Source of the DNA: Nonomuraea thailandensis
GTDB taxonomy: Bacteria > Actinomycetota > Actinomycetes > Streptosporangiales > Streptosporangiaceae
Length of the DNA: 64,000 bases
Reading direction: 5' to 3'
Assembly (NCBI RefSeq): GCF_024172165.1
Contig: NZ_JAMZEB010000002.1
Coordinates: forward strand, 5,167,501 to 5,231,500
This document shows, piece after piece, positions 53,209 to 62,531 of this stretch. Made by a program: the position numbers and the translations under genes. The notes beneath the pieces were generated by a model. That model was not told the origin of the DNA and searched no databases. It saw only the letters and a program-made list of their open reading frames with translations. Position 1 is the stretch's first letter, and each line of letters begins with the position of its first letter.

Positions 53209-56200
53209 TCAGCCTGCTTCGCCCGCCGGGAACGATACCTCCGGACCGTACGAGGCGAGCTTGGCGGCCAGCGCCACCCTGGAGCCGATGCCGAGCTTCG
53301 TGTAGATCTTGCCGATGTGGTACTCCACGGTCTTGACGCTGATGAGCAGCTCCCTGGCGATCTGGCGGTTCGTCAGGCCGCCGGCGACCAGCGTGGCGGT
53401 GCTGAGCTCCTGCGGCGTCAGACCGAGCCTGACGGTGGCGGGCGGCTCCAGGCCGCACGCCTCCAGCTCCTGGGCGCAGCGCTCGACCAGCGGGCGGGCG
53501 CCCAGCCGGTCGAAGATCGCGCGCGCCGCCCCGAGCCGGTCGGCCGCCGCCCTGCGCCTACCGGTGCGGCGCAGCAGCCTGCCCAGGTCCAGCAGCGCCC
53601 GCGCCTCCTCCAGCGGGCACACGCCGGCCCCGACCAGCTCCAGCGCCTGCCCGAACGCCTCCTCGGCCCGCGTTGGAACGTTCCTGGCGGCCAGGAGCAG
53701 GCCCGCGAGCCTGATCCGCTCGGCCTGCCTGCGCCGCCCGCCGCCCGGCCCCGCCCGCTCGTACGCGTGCAGCGCCCGCTCCGCCTCCTCCAGCCGCCCA
53801 TCGGCGACCAGCGCCTCGATGCGCCCGGGCCACGGATCCGGCACCACACCACCGGCACCCGCACAGAGCCGCACGACCGGAAGGTCACCCACGCCGGGGT
53901 GCACGACCGGAAGGTCACCCACGCCAGGGTGCACGACCGGAGGATTGCCCACGCCGGCGTGCGCGGCGGGAAGGTCGCCCACGCCGGGCTGCGGGGCCGG
54001 GAGGTCGCCCACGCCGGGCTGCGGGGCCGGGAGGTCGCCCACGCCGGGCTGCGGGGCGGGGAGGTCGGCGGCGCCGGGCTGCGGGGCGGGGAGGTCGGCG
54101 GCGCCGAGCAGGGCCATGGCGAGGTCCGCCTGGTGCTCCCCCGCCGCGTGCCGCATCCTGCGGGCGGCCGCGCCGGCGGCCGTGGCGTGGGCGAGGGCTC
54201 GTTCGTGGTCGCCCCTGGCGGCCAGCGGCGCCACACAGGCGGCCTCCAGCCACGGCAGCAGCCAGCGCTGCCCCAGGACGGACGCCTCGGCGAGAGCGGC
54301 CTCCGCGTGGCCCACGGCCTCGTCCCAGCGCGCCAGCCCGTGCTCGGCGACGGACAGCAGCGCGGTGGCCAGCAGCCGGTGGTGCGGCAGCCCCGCCGCG
54401 CCCGCGGCGGTCACGGCCCGCTTCAGCACCGCGCACGCCTGGCCCGCCTCGTCGCGTGCCAGGTGCGCCACGGCCTCGGCGAGGCTGCCGGGTGGCGCGC
54501 CGGCACCGGGTGCCCCTCCCAGCGCCAGCACGTCGTACGGCCTGGCGACCGGCCCCGCGATGGGCTGCTCGATCGACAGGCGCGCCCAGCTCGCCGCCCC
54601 CGCGCGGTTCCCCGTGACCAGATGCAGCCAGGACAGCTGCTCCGCCACGTCGGCGGCGAACCCGGGCTCCGCGTGCCGCCACGCCTCCGCCAGCAGCTCG
54701 GACGCCTCGTCGAAGCGCCCGGCGGCCAGCGCGAGGCGGCCCAGCACGTACCGGCGCACCGGCCGCGGATCGGCGTTGCGCACGGCGGCGAGCTCGGCCG
54801 CCCGGATCACATCGCCCCCGATGAGGACGTGTTCCAGAACGGCCGTGCGCAGCTCGTCGCGGCGCGCCGGCGACTCCGTGAGACCGGCGGCCAGCTCCAG
54901 GTGGGCGGCGGCCTCGTGCCACAGCCCGTGTTGTGCGGCCTTGGCCGCGAACCTCGCCAGCTCCTCCGCCAGCGCCTCGTCCGGCCCGCCCGCCGCGGCG
55001 GCGCGGTGCCGCAGCGCCGCGCCGTCGTCGTCGGCCAGGCGGGCGGCGGCCAGGTGCAGCCGCGCCCGCGTGCCCGCGCCGATCCCGTCGTAGGCGGCGG
55101 CCCTGGCCAGCGGCTCGGGGAAGTCGATCAGGCGGCCGGGCAGCTCCCGCAGCAGCCCGGCCGTGACGGCCTCCTCCAGCGTGTTCAGCGGCTCGTCGAT
55201 CCCGGCGGCCACGGCCGCCGCCACGTGCAGCGGGCAGCCCCCGCCCAGCACGGCGCAGGCCGCGACCAGCCGCCGGGTGGCGGGGGCGCAGGCGTGCAGG
55301 CGGCGGGCGAAGGGGCGCCGGTAGGTCTCCGGCGCCGTCAGCCGCACGCCGGGGTCGGCGAGGGCCGCGGGCGTCAGGACGGCCAGCAGGGCGCGGGCGT
55401 GCAGCGGGTTGCCCAGCGTGTGCTCCCGCAGCCGCCGCGCCCCCGAGGTCACCCCGGGCCACCGCTCCTCCAGCAGCCCCGTCTCAGTCCGTCCTGTCTC
55501 GGCCCGTCCCGTCTCAGTCCGTCCCGCGCCCGAACGCCCCAGGTCGGTCCTCCGCACGTCAGCCCGCCCCAAATCGGGCCGCCCCATATCAGGCCGCCCC
55601 ATGTCAGGCCGCACGTCCGGCTGGAGCGCGTCCCATCGCAGCGCCGCCAGTGCCTCCCGTGCCGCGTCCGCCGGAGACCCGTACGTGCCGCGTTCCCGGC
55701 GTGCGGCCGTCAGCGCGGGGTCGGCGGCCAGCTCGGCCAGGTCGCCCGCGCTCAGCCCGCCGAGCGTGATGAGCAGCGTGCCGTCACCGGCGAGCAGCCG
55801 CCGCAGGCCGTCCGGCAGCCAGGGGTCGGCCAGATCGCGGCAGGCGACCAGGACGAGCACGCGTCCCGCCCGCACGTGCCGCAACACGTAGCTGAGGGCC
55901 CGCAGCGACGCCCTGTCCACCCATTGCGCGTCGTCGACGACCACCGCCAGCGTCCCCAGCGCCGACAGCCGTGCGACGAGCTCGCACACCGCCTGCCCCG
56001 CCGCGCAGGGATCCGCCTCGTCCGCCGCCCGGGTCCCCACGCCCGACGCCTCGTCCGTCCCGGGGTCCAGCAGGGCCGCCTCGTCCATGAGCTGCCGTAC
56101 GACGCCGAGCCGGAGCTCCCGCTCGCTCTCCTCGCCGCTGACGGCCAGCACCCGCACGCCCGCCTCCCCGTCGAGCGCGTGGTGGATGAGCGCGGTCTTG

Positions 56201-56307
56201 CCGATGCCCTCGGGCCCCTCGACCACCGCCCTCCTGGCGGATCCGCCGCCCGCCGCGCGCAGCTCCGCGCGCAGTGAGGCGAGCTCCGCCGTCCTGCCGA
56301 CGAACAT
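53209..56307 (-). CDS. Large LuxR-family (MalT/LAL-type) ATPase regulator with repeat insertions
   Basis: 1032 aa. FVGRTAELASLRAEL begins the AAA ATPase, with Walker A VEGPEGIGKTALIHHAL and Walker B AVVVDDAQWVDRASL. A long helical/TPR-like middle follows, and a C-terminal LuxR helix-turn-helix (LTPQELSTATLVAGGLTNRQIA, ISVKTVEYHIGKIYTKLG). Two low-complexity inserts break the domains: a GRPDM/GRTET pentapeptide block (about nt 55478-55612) and decapeptides like GVGDLPAPQP (53881-54090). ATG 56307 has a strong GGAGGGAGG Shine-Dalgarno. Inducer and targets unknown; the terpene-synthase-like gene follows 122 nt downstream. Confidence 0.92.
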   Translation of the reverse strand: MFVGRTAELASLRAELRAAGGGSARRAVVEGPEGIGKTALIHHALDGEAGVRVLAVSGEESERELRLGVVRQLMDEAALLDPGTDEASGVGTRAADEADPCAAGQAVCELVARLSALGTLAVVVDDAQWVDRASLRALSYVLRHVRAGRVLVLVACRDLADPWLPDGLRRLLAGDGTLLITLGGLSAGDLAELAADPALTAARRERGTYGSPADAAREALAALRWDALQPDVRPDMGRPDMGRPDLGRADVRRTDLGRSGAGRTETGRAETGRTETGLLEERWPGVTSGARRLREHTLGNPLHARALLAVLTPAALADPGVRLTAPETYRRPFARRLHACAPATRRLVAACAVLGGGCPLHVAAAVAAGIDEPLNTLEEAVTAGLLRELPGRLIDFPEPLARAAAYDGIGAGTRARLHLAAARLADDDGAALRHRAAAAGGPDEALAEELARFAAKAAQHGLWHEAAAHLELAAGLTESPARRDELRTAVLEHVLIGGDVIRAAELAAVRNADPRPVRRYVLGRLALAAGRFDEASELLAEAWRHAEPGFAADVAEQLSWLHLVTGNRAGAASWARLSIEQPIAGPVARPYDVLALGGAPGAGAPPGSLAEAVAHLARDEAGQACAVLKRAVTAAGAAGLPHHRLLATALLSVAEHGLARWDEAVGHAEAALAEASVLGQRWLLPWLEAACVAPLAARGDHERALAHATAAGAAARRMRHAAGEHQADLAMALLGAADLPAPQPGAADLPAPQPGVGDLPAPQPGVGDLPAPQPGVGDLPAAHAGVGNPPVVHPGVGDLPVVHPGVGDLPVVRLCAGAGGVVPDPWPGRIEALVADGRLEEAERALHAYERAGPGGGRRRQAERIRLAGLLLAARNVPTRAEEAFGQALELVGAGVCPLEEARALLDLGRLLRRTGRRRAAADRLGAARAIFDRLGARPLVERCAQELEACGLEPPATVRLGLTPQELSTATLVAGGLTNRQIARELLISVKTVEYHIGKIYTKLGIGSRVALAAKLASYGPEVSFPAGEAG
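53881..54090 (-). repeat. 30-bp minisatellite, seven units
   Basis: Units start every 30 bp from 53881; units at 53971, 54001 and 54031 are almost identical, and a degenerate eighth follows. They encode the GVGDLPAPQP decapeptide in the LuxR regulator. Copy number probably varies between strains. Confidence 0.9.
55478..55612 (-). repeat. 15-bp tandem repeat, nine units
   Basis: Units such as CCCGTCTCAGTCCGT and CCCATGTCAGGCCGC, each 15 bp, encode pentapeptides of the type GRPDM and GRTET between the ATPase core and the helical middle of the LuxR regulator. Units have diverged more than those of the 30-bp array. Confidence 0.85.
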
Positions 56308-56385
56308 GCGCCCTCCCTCCGCCGCCCTCAAAGTCCCAGAGCGGCGCGGACCGCGCCTGATACACCTTCAGCAGGGTCCGCCGAT

Positions 56386-57144
56386 TCACCGCACCAGCCG
56401 CCCCCAGGCGGCGGTGGCGTCGTCGTGCCGCTTGCCCCGCACCGGCCCTCGCGCCGTCTCCAGCTCCCGCACGGCCGCGATCACCGCTTCGGGCCCGCGG
56501 CCCGCCAGCAGGCCGAGCACGGCCTCCCAGCTCCACCCGTACCAGTCGCGCAGCCGCGCCACCCCGTCGGTGAACACCCCGACCCCGGACACCTCCCCGG
56601 CGTCCGTCTCTCCGGTCACGCTCTGCCTGGCCGCCTCCGGCCGGGCGCCGGCCACCCAGAACCCGCCGGGCGCGTTCCGCATCCGCCGCACCAGCTCCAG
56701 GCTGTACGGCCGCCCGCCCGGCAGCCGCTCCAGCCGGTCGTCGCTGACCGCCAGGGCCGCCCCGTCCGCCCGGGAGAGCACCACCGCCGAGTCCCCCAGC
56801 ACCAGGTACTCGACCCGCTCGCCGGCCCGCACCATGGCCACCGTCGCCGACGGCGAGTCGGGGTTGCCGAGATCACAGGCGCCCGCGTGCGCGGCTCCCG
56901 TCTCCTCGATGGCCGACTCCAGGACGTCCGCCAGCGGCGCCCCGTCACCGGCCGCCAGCCGGGCGGCCAGCGCTCCCCCGAGCCGCCCCACCAGCCAGGC
57001 GACGTCGTGCACGCAGCCGCTGTCCACCCCGGCCGCGGCCGTGGCCCCGTCGAGGACGACGATCCAGGAGGGCCCGGCGATCACCAGATCCTCGTTCGGC
57101 CGCCGCGAGCCTGGCCTGGTGGCGTACGTGATCTCCGCGAACAT
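56386..57144 (-). CDS. PP2C-like phosphatase domain protein
   Basis: 252 aa. SRRPNEDLVIAG, WIVVLDGATAA and FTDGVARLRDW match the metal-binding Asp motifs of PP2C phosphatases; the final HDDATAAWGR supplies the last Asp. The motifs are spaced as in compact actinobacterial PP2C-like proteins of unclear substrate. It lies between the LuxR regulator and the M24 peptidase, all on the minus strand. ATG 57144 is the natural start. Confidence 0.8.
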   Translation of the reverse strand: MFAEITYATRPGSRRPNEDLVIAGPSWIVVLDGATAAAGVDSGCVHDVAWLVGRLGGALAARLAAGDGAPLADVLESAIEETGAAHAGACDLGNPDSPSATVAMVRAGERVEYLVLGDSAVVLSRADGAALAVSDDRLERLPGGRPYSLELVRRMRNAPGGFWVAGARPEAARQSVTGETDAGEVSGVGVFTDGVARLRDWYGWSWEAVLGLLAGRGPEAVIAAVRELETARGPVRGKRHDDATAAWGRLVR

Positions 57145-57323
57145 GACAGCGACTGTGCCACAGCCGCACGCCCCGTCGTGGCAGCGTGTCCCCTGGAAGC
57201 GCGCCTCTCGCCGACCCGCACCCGCGCCGCCTGCCGGGGACGGACGGCGCGCTCGCTGAACGCGCCGGCGCGGCTGACGGACGGGGAGAAGGCGCGCCCG
57301 ATCGCCGGGCGCGCGCCAGGAGC

Positions 57324-58433
57324 CTAGACGATCACCAGCTCGCGCGGCGTGTCGTTCATCCGCTCGCCGCCGTTCTCGGTGCACACCACGATGTCCTCGA
57401 TCCGGGCGCCGTGACGGCCCGGCAGGTAGATGCCCGGCTCGACCGAGAACGCGAACCCGGGCTCCAGCGGCTCGCCGTTGCCGGAGACGATGTACGGCTC
57501 CTCGTGCGTCTCGATGCCGATGCCGTGCCCGGTGCGGTGGATGAAGTACTCGCCGTAGCCGGCCTCGGCGATGATCTCGCGGGCGGCCGCGTCGATCGAC
57601 TCGCACGACACCCCGGGCCGCACGGCCGCGCAGGCCGCCTCCTGCGCCCGCCGCAGCACCTCGTAGTACGCGGCGAACTCGGCCGGCGGCTCCCCCACGC
57701 TGTACGTGCGCGTGGAGTCGGAGCAGTAGCCGTTGTGGAGCTGCCCGCCGATGTCCACCACGACCGGCTCGCCCGCCTGGATGACCCGGTCGGACACCTC
57801 GTGGTGGGGGCTGGCGGCATTGGGCCCGGAGGCGACGATCACGAAGTCGACCGTCTGGTGCCCGGAGCCCAGGATCGCCTCGGCGATGTCCCTGGCGACC
57901 TCGCGCTCGGTGCGGCCGGGCCGCAGCAGCCCGGGCACCTGCCGGTGCACGGAGTCGATGGCCTGCCCGGCCTCGAGCAGTGCCGCCGCCTCGGCGGGCG
58001 ACTTGCGCATCCGCAGCTCCCGCAGCACGCTGCCGGCCAGCACCTGCTCGGCCTCGGGCAGCACCTCGCGGAAGCGCAGCGACGACATGGCCCACATCCG
58101 GTCGGCGAGCCCCACCTTGCCCACCCGGCCCAGCCGCGCCGCCGCGATCGCGTACGGGTCGTCGGTCTCGTCCCACGCCACGAACTCCAGCCCCAGCCGC
58201 GAGGCGGGCGAGGCCTGCGCGGCGGCCAGCTCAAGGCGGGGCACCAGCATGTACGCCTCGCCGGAAGCGGGCACCACGAGGCACGTCAGCCGCTCCAGCG
58301 GCTTGGCGTCGTAGCCGCTGACGTAACGCAGATCGGGGCCGGGCGTGAGCAACAGGGCGTCGAGGCCGGCCTTGGCGGTGGCCTCCTGGGCGGCGGCGAG
58401 ACGGGACACGGGATACAGGTCTGAGGACGTCAC
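57324..58433 (-). CDS. M24 family aminopeptidase (Xaa-Pro peptidase type)
   Basis: 369 aa. N-terminal creatinase-like domain (1-130), then the pita-bread fold with the five dimetal ligands: Asp in VVVDIGG, Asp in SDSTRTY, His in HRTGHGIG, Glu in FSVEPGIY and Glu in ARIEDIVV. It removes N-terminal residues, probably before proline. GTG 58433 is chosen over GTG 58439 because TAGATT (58445-58440) is then 12 nt upstream, as in other leaderless genes here. Confidence 0.93.
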   Translation of the reverse strand: MTSSDLYPVSRLAAAQEATAKAGLDALLLTPGPDLRYVSGYDAKPLERLTCLVVPASGEAYMLVPRLELAAAQASPASRLGLEFVAWDETDDPYAIAAARLGRVGKVGLADRMWAMSSLRFREVLPEAEQVLAGSVLRELRMRKSPAEAAALLEAGQAIDSVHRQVPGLLRPGRTEREVARDIAEAILGSGHQTVDFVIVASGPNAASPHHEVSDRVIQAGEPVVVDIGGQLHNGYCSDSTRTYSVGEPPAEFAAYYEVLRRAQEAACAAVRPGVSCESIDAAAREIIAEAGYGEYFIHRTGHGIGIETHEEPYIVSGNGEPLEPGFAFSVEPGIYLPGRHGARIEDIVVCTENGGERMNDTPRELVIV

Positions 58434-58590
58434 AGGCACAATCTACTCCGGACCGGCCCGGCCAAAATCCGCTCCTAAAATCCACGGAAAGGTCTGACCA
58501 CGCACCAAGCTTCCACTACACACCGTTCACGGTCGATCACATAGTGTGGGGCCAATTGTCGGATTCCACCCCGCGTCGAGAGTGAGACAC

Positions 58591-59799
58591 ATGGTCGACG
58601 TCATAGGCGCGGCCGAGCTGCTCGGGCACGAGAGCGACGCCGAGCTGCTCGCCGCCGTACGGCTGGCGCACGCCCAGCGGCTCGGCAACATGGGCTGGGC
58701 CGAATGGCACCTGCACACGGGGGAGACGATCTGGTCGGACCAGGTGTACGTGATCTTCGGCCGAGACCCTGAGGAGGGCCCCATCGCCCTGCCCGACCTG
58801 GCCGAGCACGTCGAGCCCGGCGACGTGGCCACGCTCGACCGCCTGCTGTGGTCGGTCATGCAGGGCGTGGAGCCGGTGCAGGCGGAGTTCCGCATCCGGC
58901 GCGGCGTCGGGTCCAGCGACCTGCGCGATCTGCGCGTCGTGCTGGAGCCGCTGGCCGGGCCGGGCGGCACGATCGGCATGCACGGCGTCATCCAGGACAT
59001 CACCGGCCGCCGCCGCGCCGAGCGCATGGTCTCGGAGTCGCGCCGCCAGCTCCTGGAGGCCCGCGAGCGGGCCGCCGAGGACCGCCACGTCATGCTCGCG
59101 CTGCGCGAGGCGATCCTGCCAGAGCCCGACGGCTGCCTCGACCTGCCGCAGACCAGGATCGCGGTCCGGTACGTCCCGGCCGAGAAGACCGCGAACCTGG
59201 GCGGCGACTGGTTCGAGGCGGCGCCCGCCCCCGACGGCCGCCGGCTCCTGGCCATCGGGGACGTCTCCGGCCACGGGCTGCCAGCCATCTCCCGCATGGC
59301 CCAGCTCCGCCACGCCCTGGTCGGCCTGGCCATGACGGGGCAGGCCGCCAACCGGCTGCTCGACTGGCTGAACGAGCTCGTCCTGCACCAGCTCAAGGAC
59401 ACCACCGCCACCGCGATCATCGGCCACTTCGACCCGCGGACCCGGGTGTTCGCCTGGGCGCAGGCGGGGAACCTGGCGCCCATCCTGGTCCGCGACGGCG
59501 TGGCCAGCCAGCTTCCCCAGCCCAGGGGCGTGCTGCTGGGGGCCGCGTCCGGCAGCCCGTACGAGCTGGCCACCACCCGGCTGCAGCCGGGGGACCTGCT
59601 GCTGATGTTCACCGACGGGCTGGTGGAGCGGCGCACCCGCGACATCGACGTCGGCCTCGACCTGGCCACCACGGCCGCGCGCAAGCTGGAGGGCCATGAC
59701 CTGGACGCGGGGCTCGACCGCCTGCTCGCCGACATCGGCGGCCCCAACCCGGAGGACGACGCCTGCCTGCTGGTGCTGGGGGTGCTGGAGACGGAATGA
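58591..59799 (+). CDS. PAS-SpoIIE (PP2C) serine phosphatase
   Basis: 402 aa. A PAS-like sensor (about 25-145, MGWAEWHLHTGETIWSDQVYVIFG), a short coiled segment, then a SpoIIE phosphatase domain with NLGGDWFEAAP, AIGDVSGHGLPA and MFTDGLVERR. Such proteins dephosphorylate STAS anti-anti-sigma factors; the STAS gene at 11 kb is one possible partner, though distant. ATG 58591 follows GAGAGTGAG. TAGTGT (58542-58547) is a likely -10. Confidence 0.92.
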   Translation: MVDVIGAAELLGHESDAELLAAVRLAHAQRLGNMGWAEWHLHTGETIWSDQVYVIFGRDPEEGPIALPDLAEHVEPGDVATLDRLLWSVMQGVEPVQAEFRIRRGVGSSDLRDLRVVLEPLAGPGGTIGMHGVIQDITGRRRAERMVSESRRQLLEARERAAEDRHVMLALREAILPEPDGCLDLPQTRIAVRYVPAEKTANLGGDWFEAAPAPDGRRLLAIGDVSGHGLPAISRMAQLRHALVGLAMTGQAANRLLDWLNELVLHQLKDTTATAIIGHFDPRTRVFAWAQAGNLAPILVRDGVASQLPQPRGVLLGAASGSPYELATTRLQPGDLLLMFTDGLVERRTRDIDVGLDLATTAARKLEGHDLDAGLDRLLADIGGPNPEDDACLLVLGVLETE

Positions 59800-59935
59800 G
59801 GGGAACCCGCGTGCCGGGGCCGGACGGAGGGGAGCCCGCCTGCCGGACGGCCGGGGCCCGCGCCGGGACGCGGGCGTCCTCGAACCGGCGTGACGAGGAC
59901 CTGCGGGGATCCGCGCGGAGTGCGACCATGGACGG

Positions 59936-60838
59936 GTGCTGATGCTTCTGGACACCCCTTCCCTCTACTTCCGCGCCTTCTACGGCATCCCGGAGTCGAT
60001 CAAGGCTCCCGACGGCTCGCCGGTCAACGCGGTACGCGGGCTCATCGACATGATCGCCACCCTCGTGCGCCAGCACTCCCCCACGGCGCTCGCGGCCACC
60101 ATGGACGCCGACTGGCGGCCCGCGTTCCGGGTGGCGGCCATCCCGACCTACAAGGCGCACCGCGTCGCCCACGGCGACACCGAGGAGGTGCCCGAGACGC
60201 TCGTGCCGCAGATCGCGGTCATCCAGGACGTGCTCGACGCCCTCGGCATCGCCCGCCTGGAGTCGCCCGGCTACGAGGCCGACGACGTCATCGGCACCCT
60301 CACCCACCAGGCCGGCGACGGCGCCGTGGACATCGTGACCGGCGACCGCGACCTGTTCCAGCTCGTCGACGACGCCCGTCCGGTACGCGTCCTCTACACC
60401 GCGCGCGGCATCCGCAACCTGCAGATCGTGGACGAGGCGTTCGTCACCGCCAAGTACGGCGTGCCGGGCCGCTCCTACGCCGACTTCGCCACCCTGCGCG
60501 GCGACCCCAGCGACGGCCTGCCGGGCGTGCCGGGGGTCGGCGAGAAGACCGCCGCCGCGCTGATCACCCGCTTCGGGTCCCTGCCCGCCCTCCTGGAGGC
60601 CCTCGACGCGGGCGTCACGGAAGGCTTCCCGGCCGGCAGCCGCACGCGCCTGGCCGCCGCCCGCGACTACCTGGACGCGGCGCCCGCCGTGGTCAGGGTG
60701 GCCCCGGACGCGCCGCTCCCGGCCGCCGACCTGACGCTGCCCGCCAAGCCCCGCGATCCGGAGGCGCTCGTCCGCCTCGCCGACCGCTACGGCCTGGACA
60801 GCCCGCTCAACCGGCTCCTGGACGTCCTGGGCCGCTGA
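59936..60838 (+). CDS. 5'-3' exonuclease (FEN/Pol I N-terminal domain type)
   Basis: 300 aa stand-alone flap-endonuclease-like nuclease. LLDTPSLYFRAFYG, PTYKAHR, YEADDVIGTL, VTGDRDLFQLV and the helix-hairpin-helix GLPGVPGVGEKTAAALI supply the acidic metal ligands and DNA contact. It removes RNA primers or flaps. GTG 59936 or ATG 59942 could start it; neither has a good Shine-Dalgarno. It converges on menD. Confidence 0.93.
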   Translation: MLMLLDTPSLYFRAFYGIPESIKAPDGSPVNAVRGLIDMIATLVRQHSPTALAATMDADWRPAFRVAAIPTYKAHRVAHGDTEEVPETLVPQIAVIQDVLDALGIARLESPGYEADDVIGTLTHQAGDGAVDIVTGDRDLFQLVDDARPVRVLYTARGIRNLQIVDEAFVTAKYGVPGRSYADFATLRGDPSDGLPGVPGVGEKTAAALITRFGSLPALLEALDAGVTEGFPAGSRTRLAAARDYLDAAPAVVRVAPDAPLPAADLTLPAKPRDPEALVRLADRYGLDSPLNRLLDVLGR

Positions 60839-60869
60839 CGCGTCCGCGCCGGGGAGGCGGCGGTGCGGC

Positions 60870-62531
60870 TCAGCCCGCGAGGTACGCGCGCACGGCGTCC
60901 TGGGCCGCGTCGCGCAGCCGCGCGTGCACCAGGACGTTCTCCTCCCGGTCCGTCCGCACCTCGACCACCCGGGGCCCCTCCCCCCGCAACGCCTTGGGCA
61001 GCTCCCCGACATCCCCCACGAGCGTGTACGGCGTGCCCGTGGCCGCCGCCACGTACGCCAGGTCCACCCCGTGCGGCGTGCCGAAGACCCGCTCGAACGG
61101 ATCCCGCACGGCCGACTGCGGCAGCAGCGAGAAGATGCCGCCCCCGTCGTTGTTGACGACCACGATGCACAGGTCGGGCCGCGGCTCGCGGGGGCCGAGG
61201 ATGAGCCCGTTCTGGTCGTGCAGGAACGACAGGTCGCCCAGCAGCGCATACGACGGCCCGTTGTGCGCCAGCGCCGCCCCCATGGCCGTGGAGACGAGCC
61301 CGTCGATGCCGGAGGCGCCCCGGTTGGCCATCAGCCGGATGCCCCGCCGCGGCCGCATCGCCTGGTCGAGGTCGCGGATCGGCATCGAGGAGCCGCAGAA
61401 CAGCAGCGCTCCGTTGGGCAGCGCGTCCACCAGGTCCCTGGCCAGGCGCGGCTCGCTGGTGCCCGACAGGTCGAGCACCTCGTCCATGGCCGCGCGGGCC
61501 GCCAGGTCGGCCTGGCGCCAGGCGTGCAGCCAGGAGTCGTCGCCGGAGGCGACAGGGATCTCCACGGCCTGGGCCACCTGCGTGGCCGACCGGGTGGGGT
61601 CGGGCCAGCGGTCGAGGTCGGGGGAGACCACGATGTGCTCGCCGGCCCGCCGCAGCCACGACAGCAGCGGCCGCGACAGCCCGGGGCGGCCCAGCGTCAC
61701 CACCACGTCGGGCCGGTGCGCGTCCGCGAACTCGGGCGTGCCCAGCAGGTAGTGGTAGGCGGAGATGGCGTGGTCGCCGTAGCGGGCGCCGCCGTTCGGC
61801 TCGGACAGGACGGGCCAGCCCGCCATGCCAGCCGCCGCCACGTAGCGGCGCACGTTCGCGGCGCCGTCGCCGACCACGAGCACGCCGCGCCTGGTGGGCG
61901 GGATGTGCAGGGCGATCGGCGGGGGCGCGACGCGGGTGCGCACCCAGGGGCCGCCCGCCCCGAGGTCGAGCGGCTCGCACCAGCCGGTGTCGCCGTCGGG
62001 GATCAGCGGCTCCCTGAAGGCCAGGTTGAGGTGCACGGGGCCGGGGTTGCCGGCGCCGGCGGCGCGCTGGTAGGCGCGGCAGGCCAGGGAACGCCAGTAG
62101 GCCACCTGCCCCGGCCGGTCCTCGGGCACGCCGACCTCGGCGAACCAGCGGGTGGCCGTGCCGTACAGCTTCATCTGGTCGATCGTCTGGTTGGCGCCGG
62201 TGCCGCGCAGCTCGGGCGGGCGGTCGGCGGTGAGCACGAGCAGCGGCACGCCGGACTCGCTCGCCTCGATGACGGCCGGGTGGAAGTTGGCGGTGGCGGT
62301 GCCGGACGAGCAGATCAGCGCGACGGGCCGCTCGGAGCGCTTGGCGAGGCCGAGCGCGAGGTAGGACGCCGAGCGCTCGTCCACGCGCACGTGCAGGCGC
62401 ACCCGCGACTCGGCGTGCAGGGCCAGCGCGAGCGGGGCGGAGCGGGAGCCGGGGGCCAGCACCACGTCGGTCAGGCCGCAGCGCACCAGCTCGTCGACCA
62501 GTACGGTGGCCAGCGCGGTAGCGGGGTTCAA
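60870..62531 (-). CDS. menD: SEPHCHC synthase, menaquinone biosynthesis
   Basis: 553 aa thiamine-diphosphate enzyme joining isochorismate and 2-oxoglutarate. VLAPGSRSAPLALAL, ICSSGTATANFHPAVIEA, and the ThDP/Mg motif GDLSFLHDQNGL to VVNNDGGGIFSLLPQ are all present. The start is TTG 62531: it overlaps the menC stop as TTGA and follows GGAGG by 7 nt. ATG 62561 upstream would overlap menC by 34 nt and is less likely. It should work with menC and menE here. Confidence 0.95.
   Translation of the reverse strand: MNPATALATVLVDELVRCGLTDVVLAPGSRSAPLALALHAESRVRLHVRVDERSASYLALGLAKRSERPVALICSSGTATANFHPAVIEASESGVPLLVLTADRPPELRGTGANQTIDQMKLYGTATRWFAEVGVPEDRPGQVAYWRSLACRAYQRAAGAGNPGPVHLNLAFREPLIPDGDTGWCEPLDLGAGGPWVRTRVAPPPIALHIPPTRRGVLVVGDGAANVRRYVAAAGMAGWPVLSEPNGGARYGDHAISAYHYLLGTPEFADAHRPDVVVTLGRPGLSRPLLSWLRRAGEHIVVSPDLDRWPDPTRSATQVAQAVEIPVASGDDSWLHAWRQADLAARAAMDEVLDLSGTSEPRLARDLVDALPNGALLFCGSSMPIRDLDQAMRPRRGIRLMANRGASGIDGLVSTAMGAALAHNGPSYALLGDLSFLHDQNGLILGPREPRPDLCIVVVNNDGGGIFSLLPQSAVRDPFERVFGTPHGVDLAYVAAATGTPYTLVGDVGELPKALRGEGPRVVEVRTDREENVLVHARLRDAAQDAVRAYLAG

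Noticed and set aside
53881..54090. The 30-bp array as a CRISPR
   Set aside because: Units abut without spacers and encode an in-frame decapeptide repeat in a regulator.
53167..56277. 1036-codon plus-strand frame antisense to the LuxR regulator
   Set aside because: Arg/Gly/Pro-rich shadow that also reflects the repeats; no family pattern.
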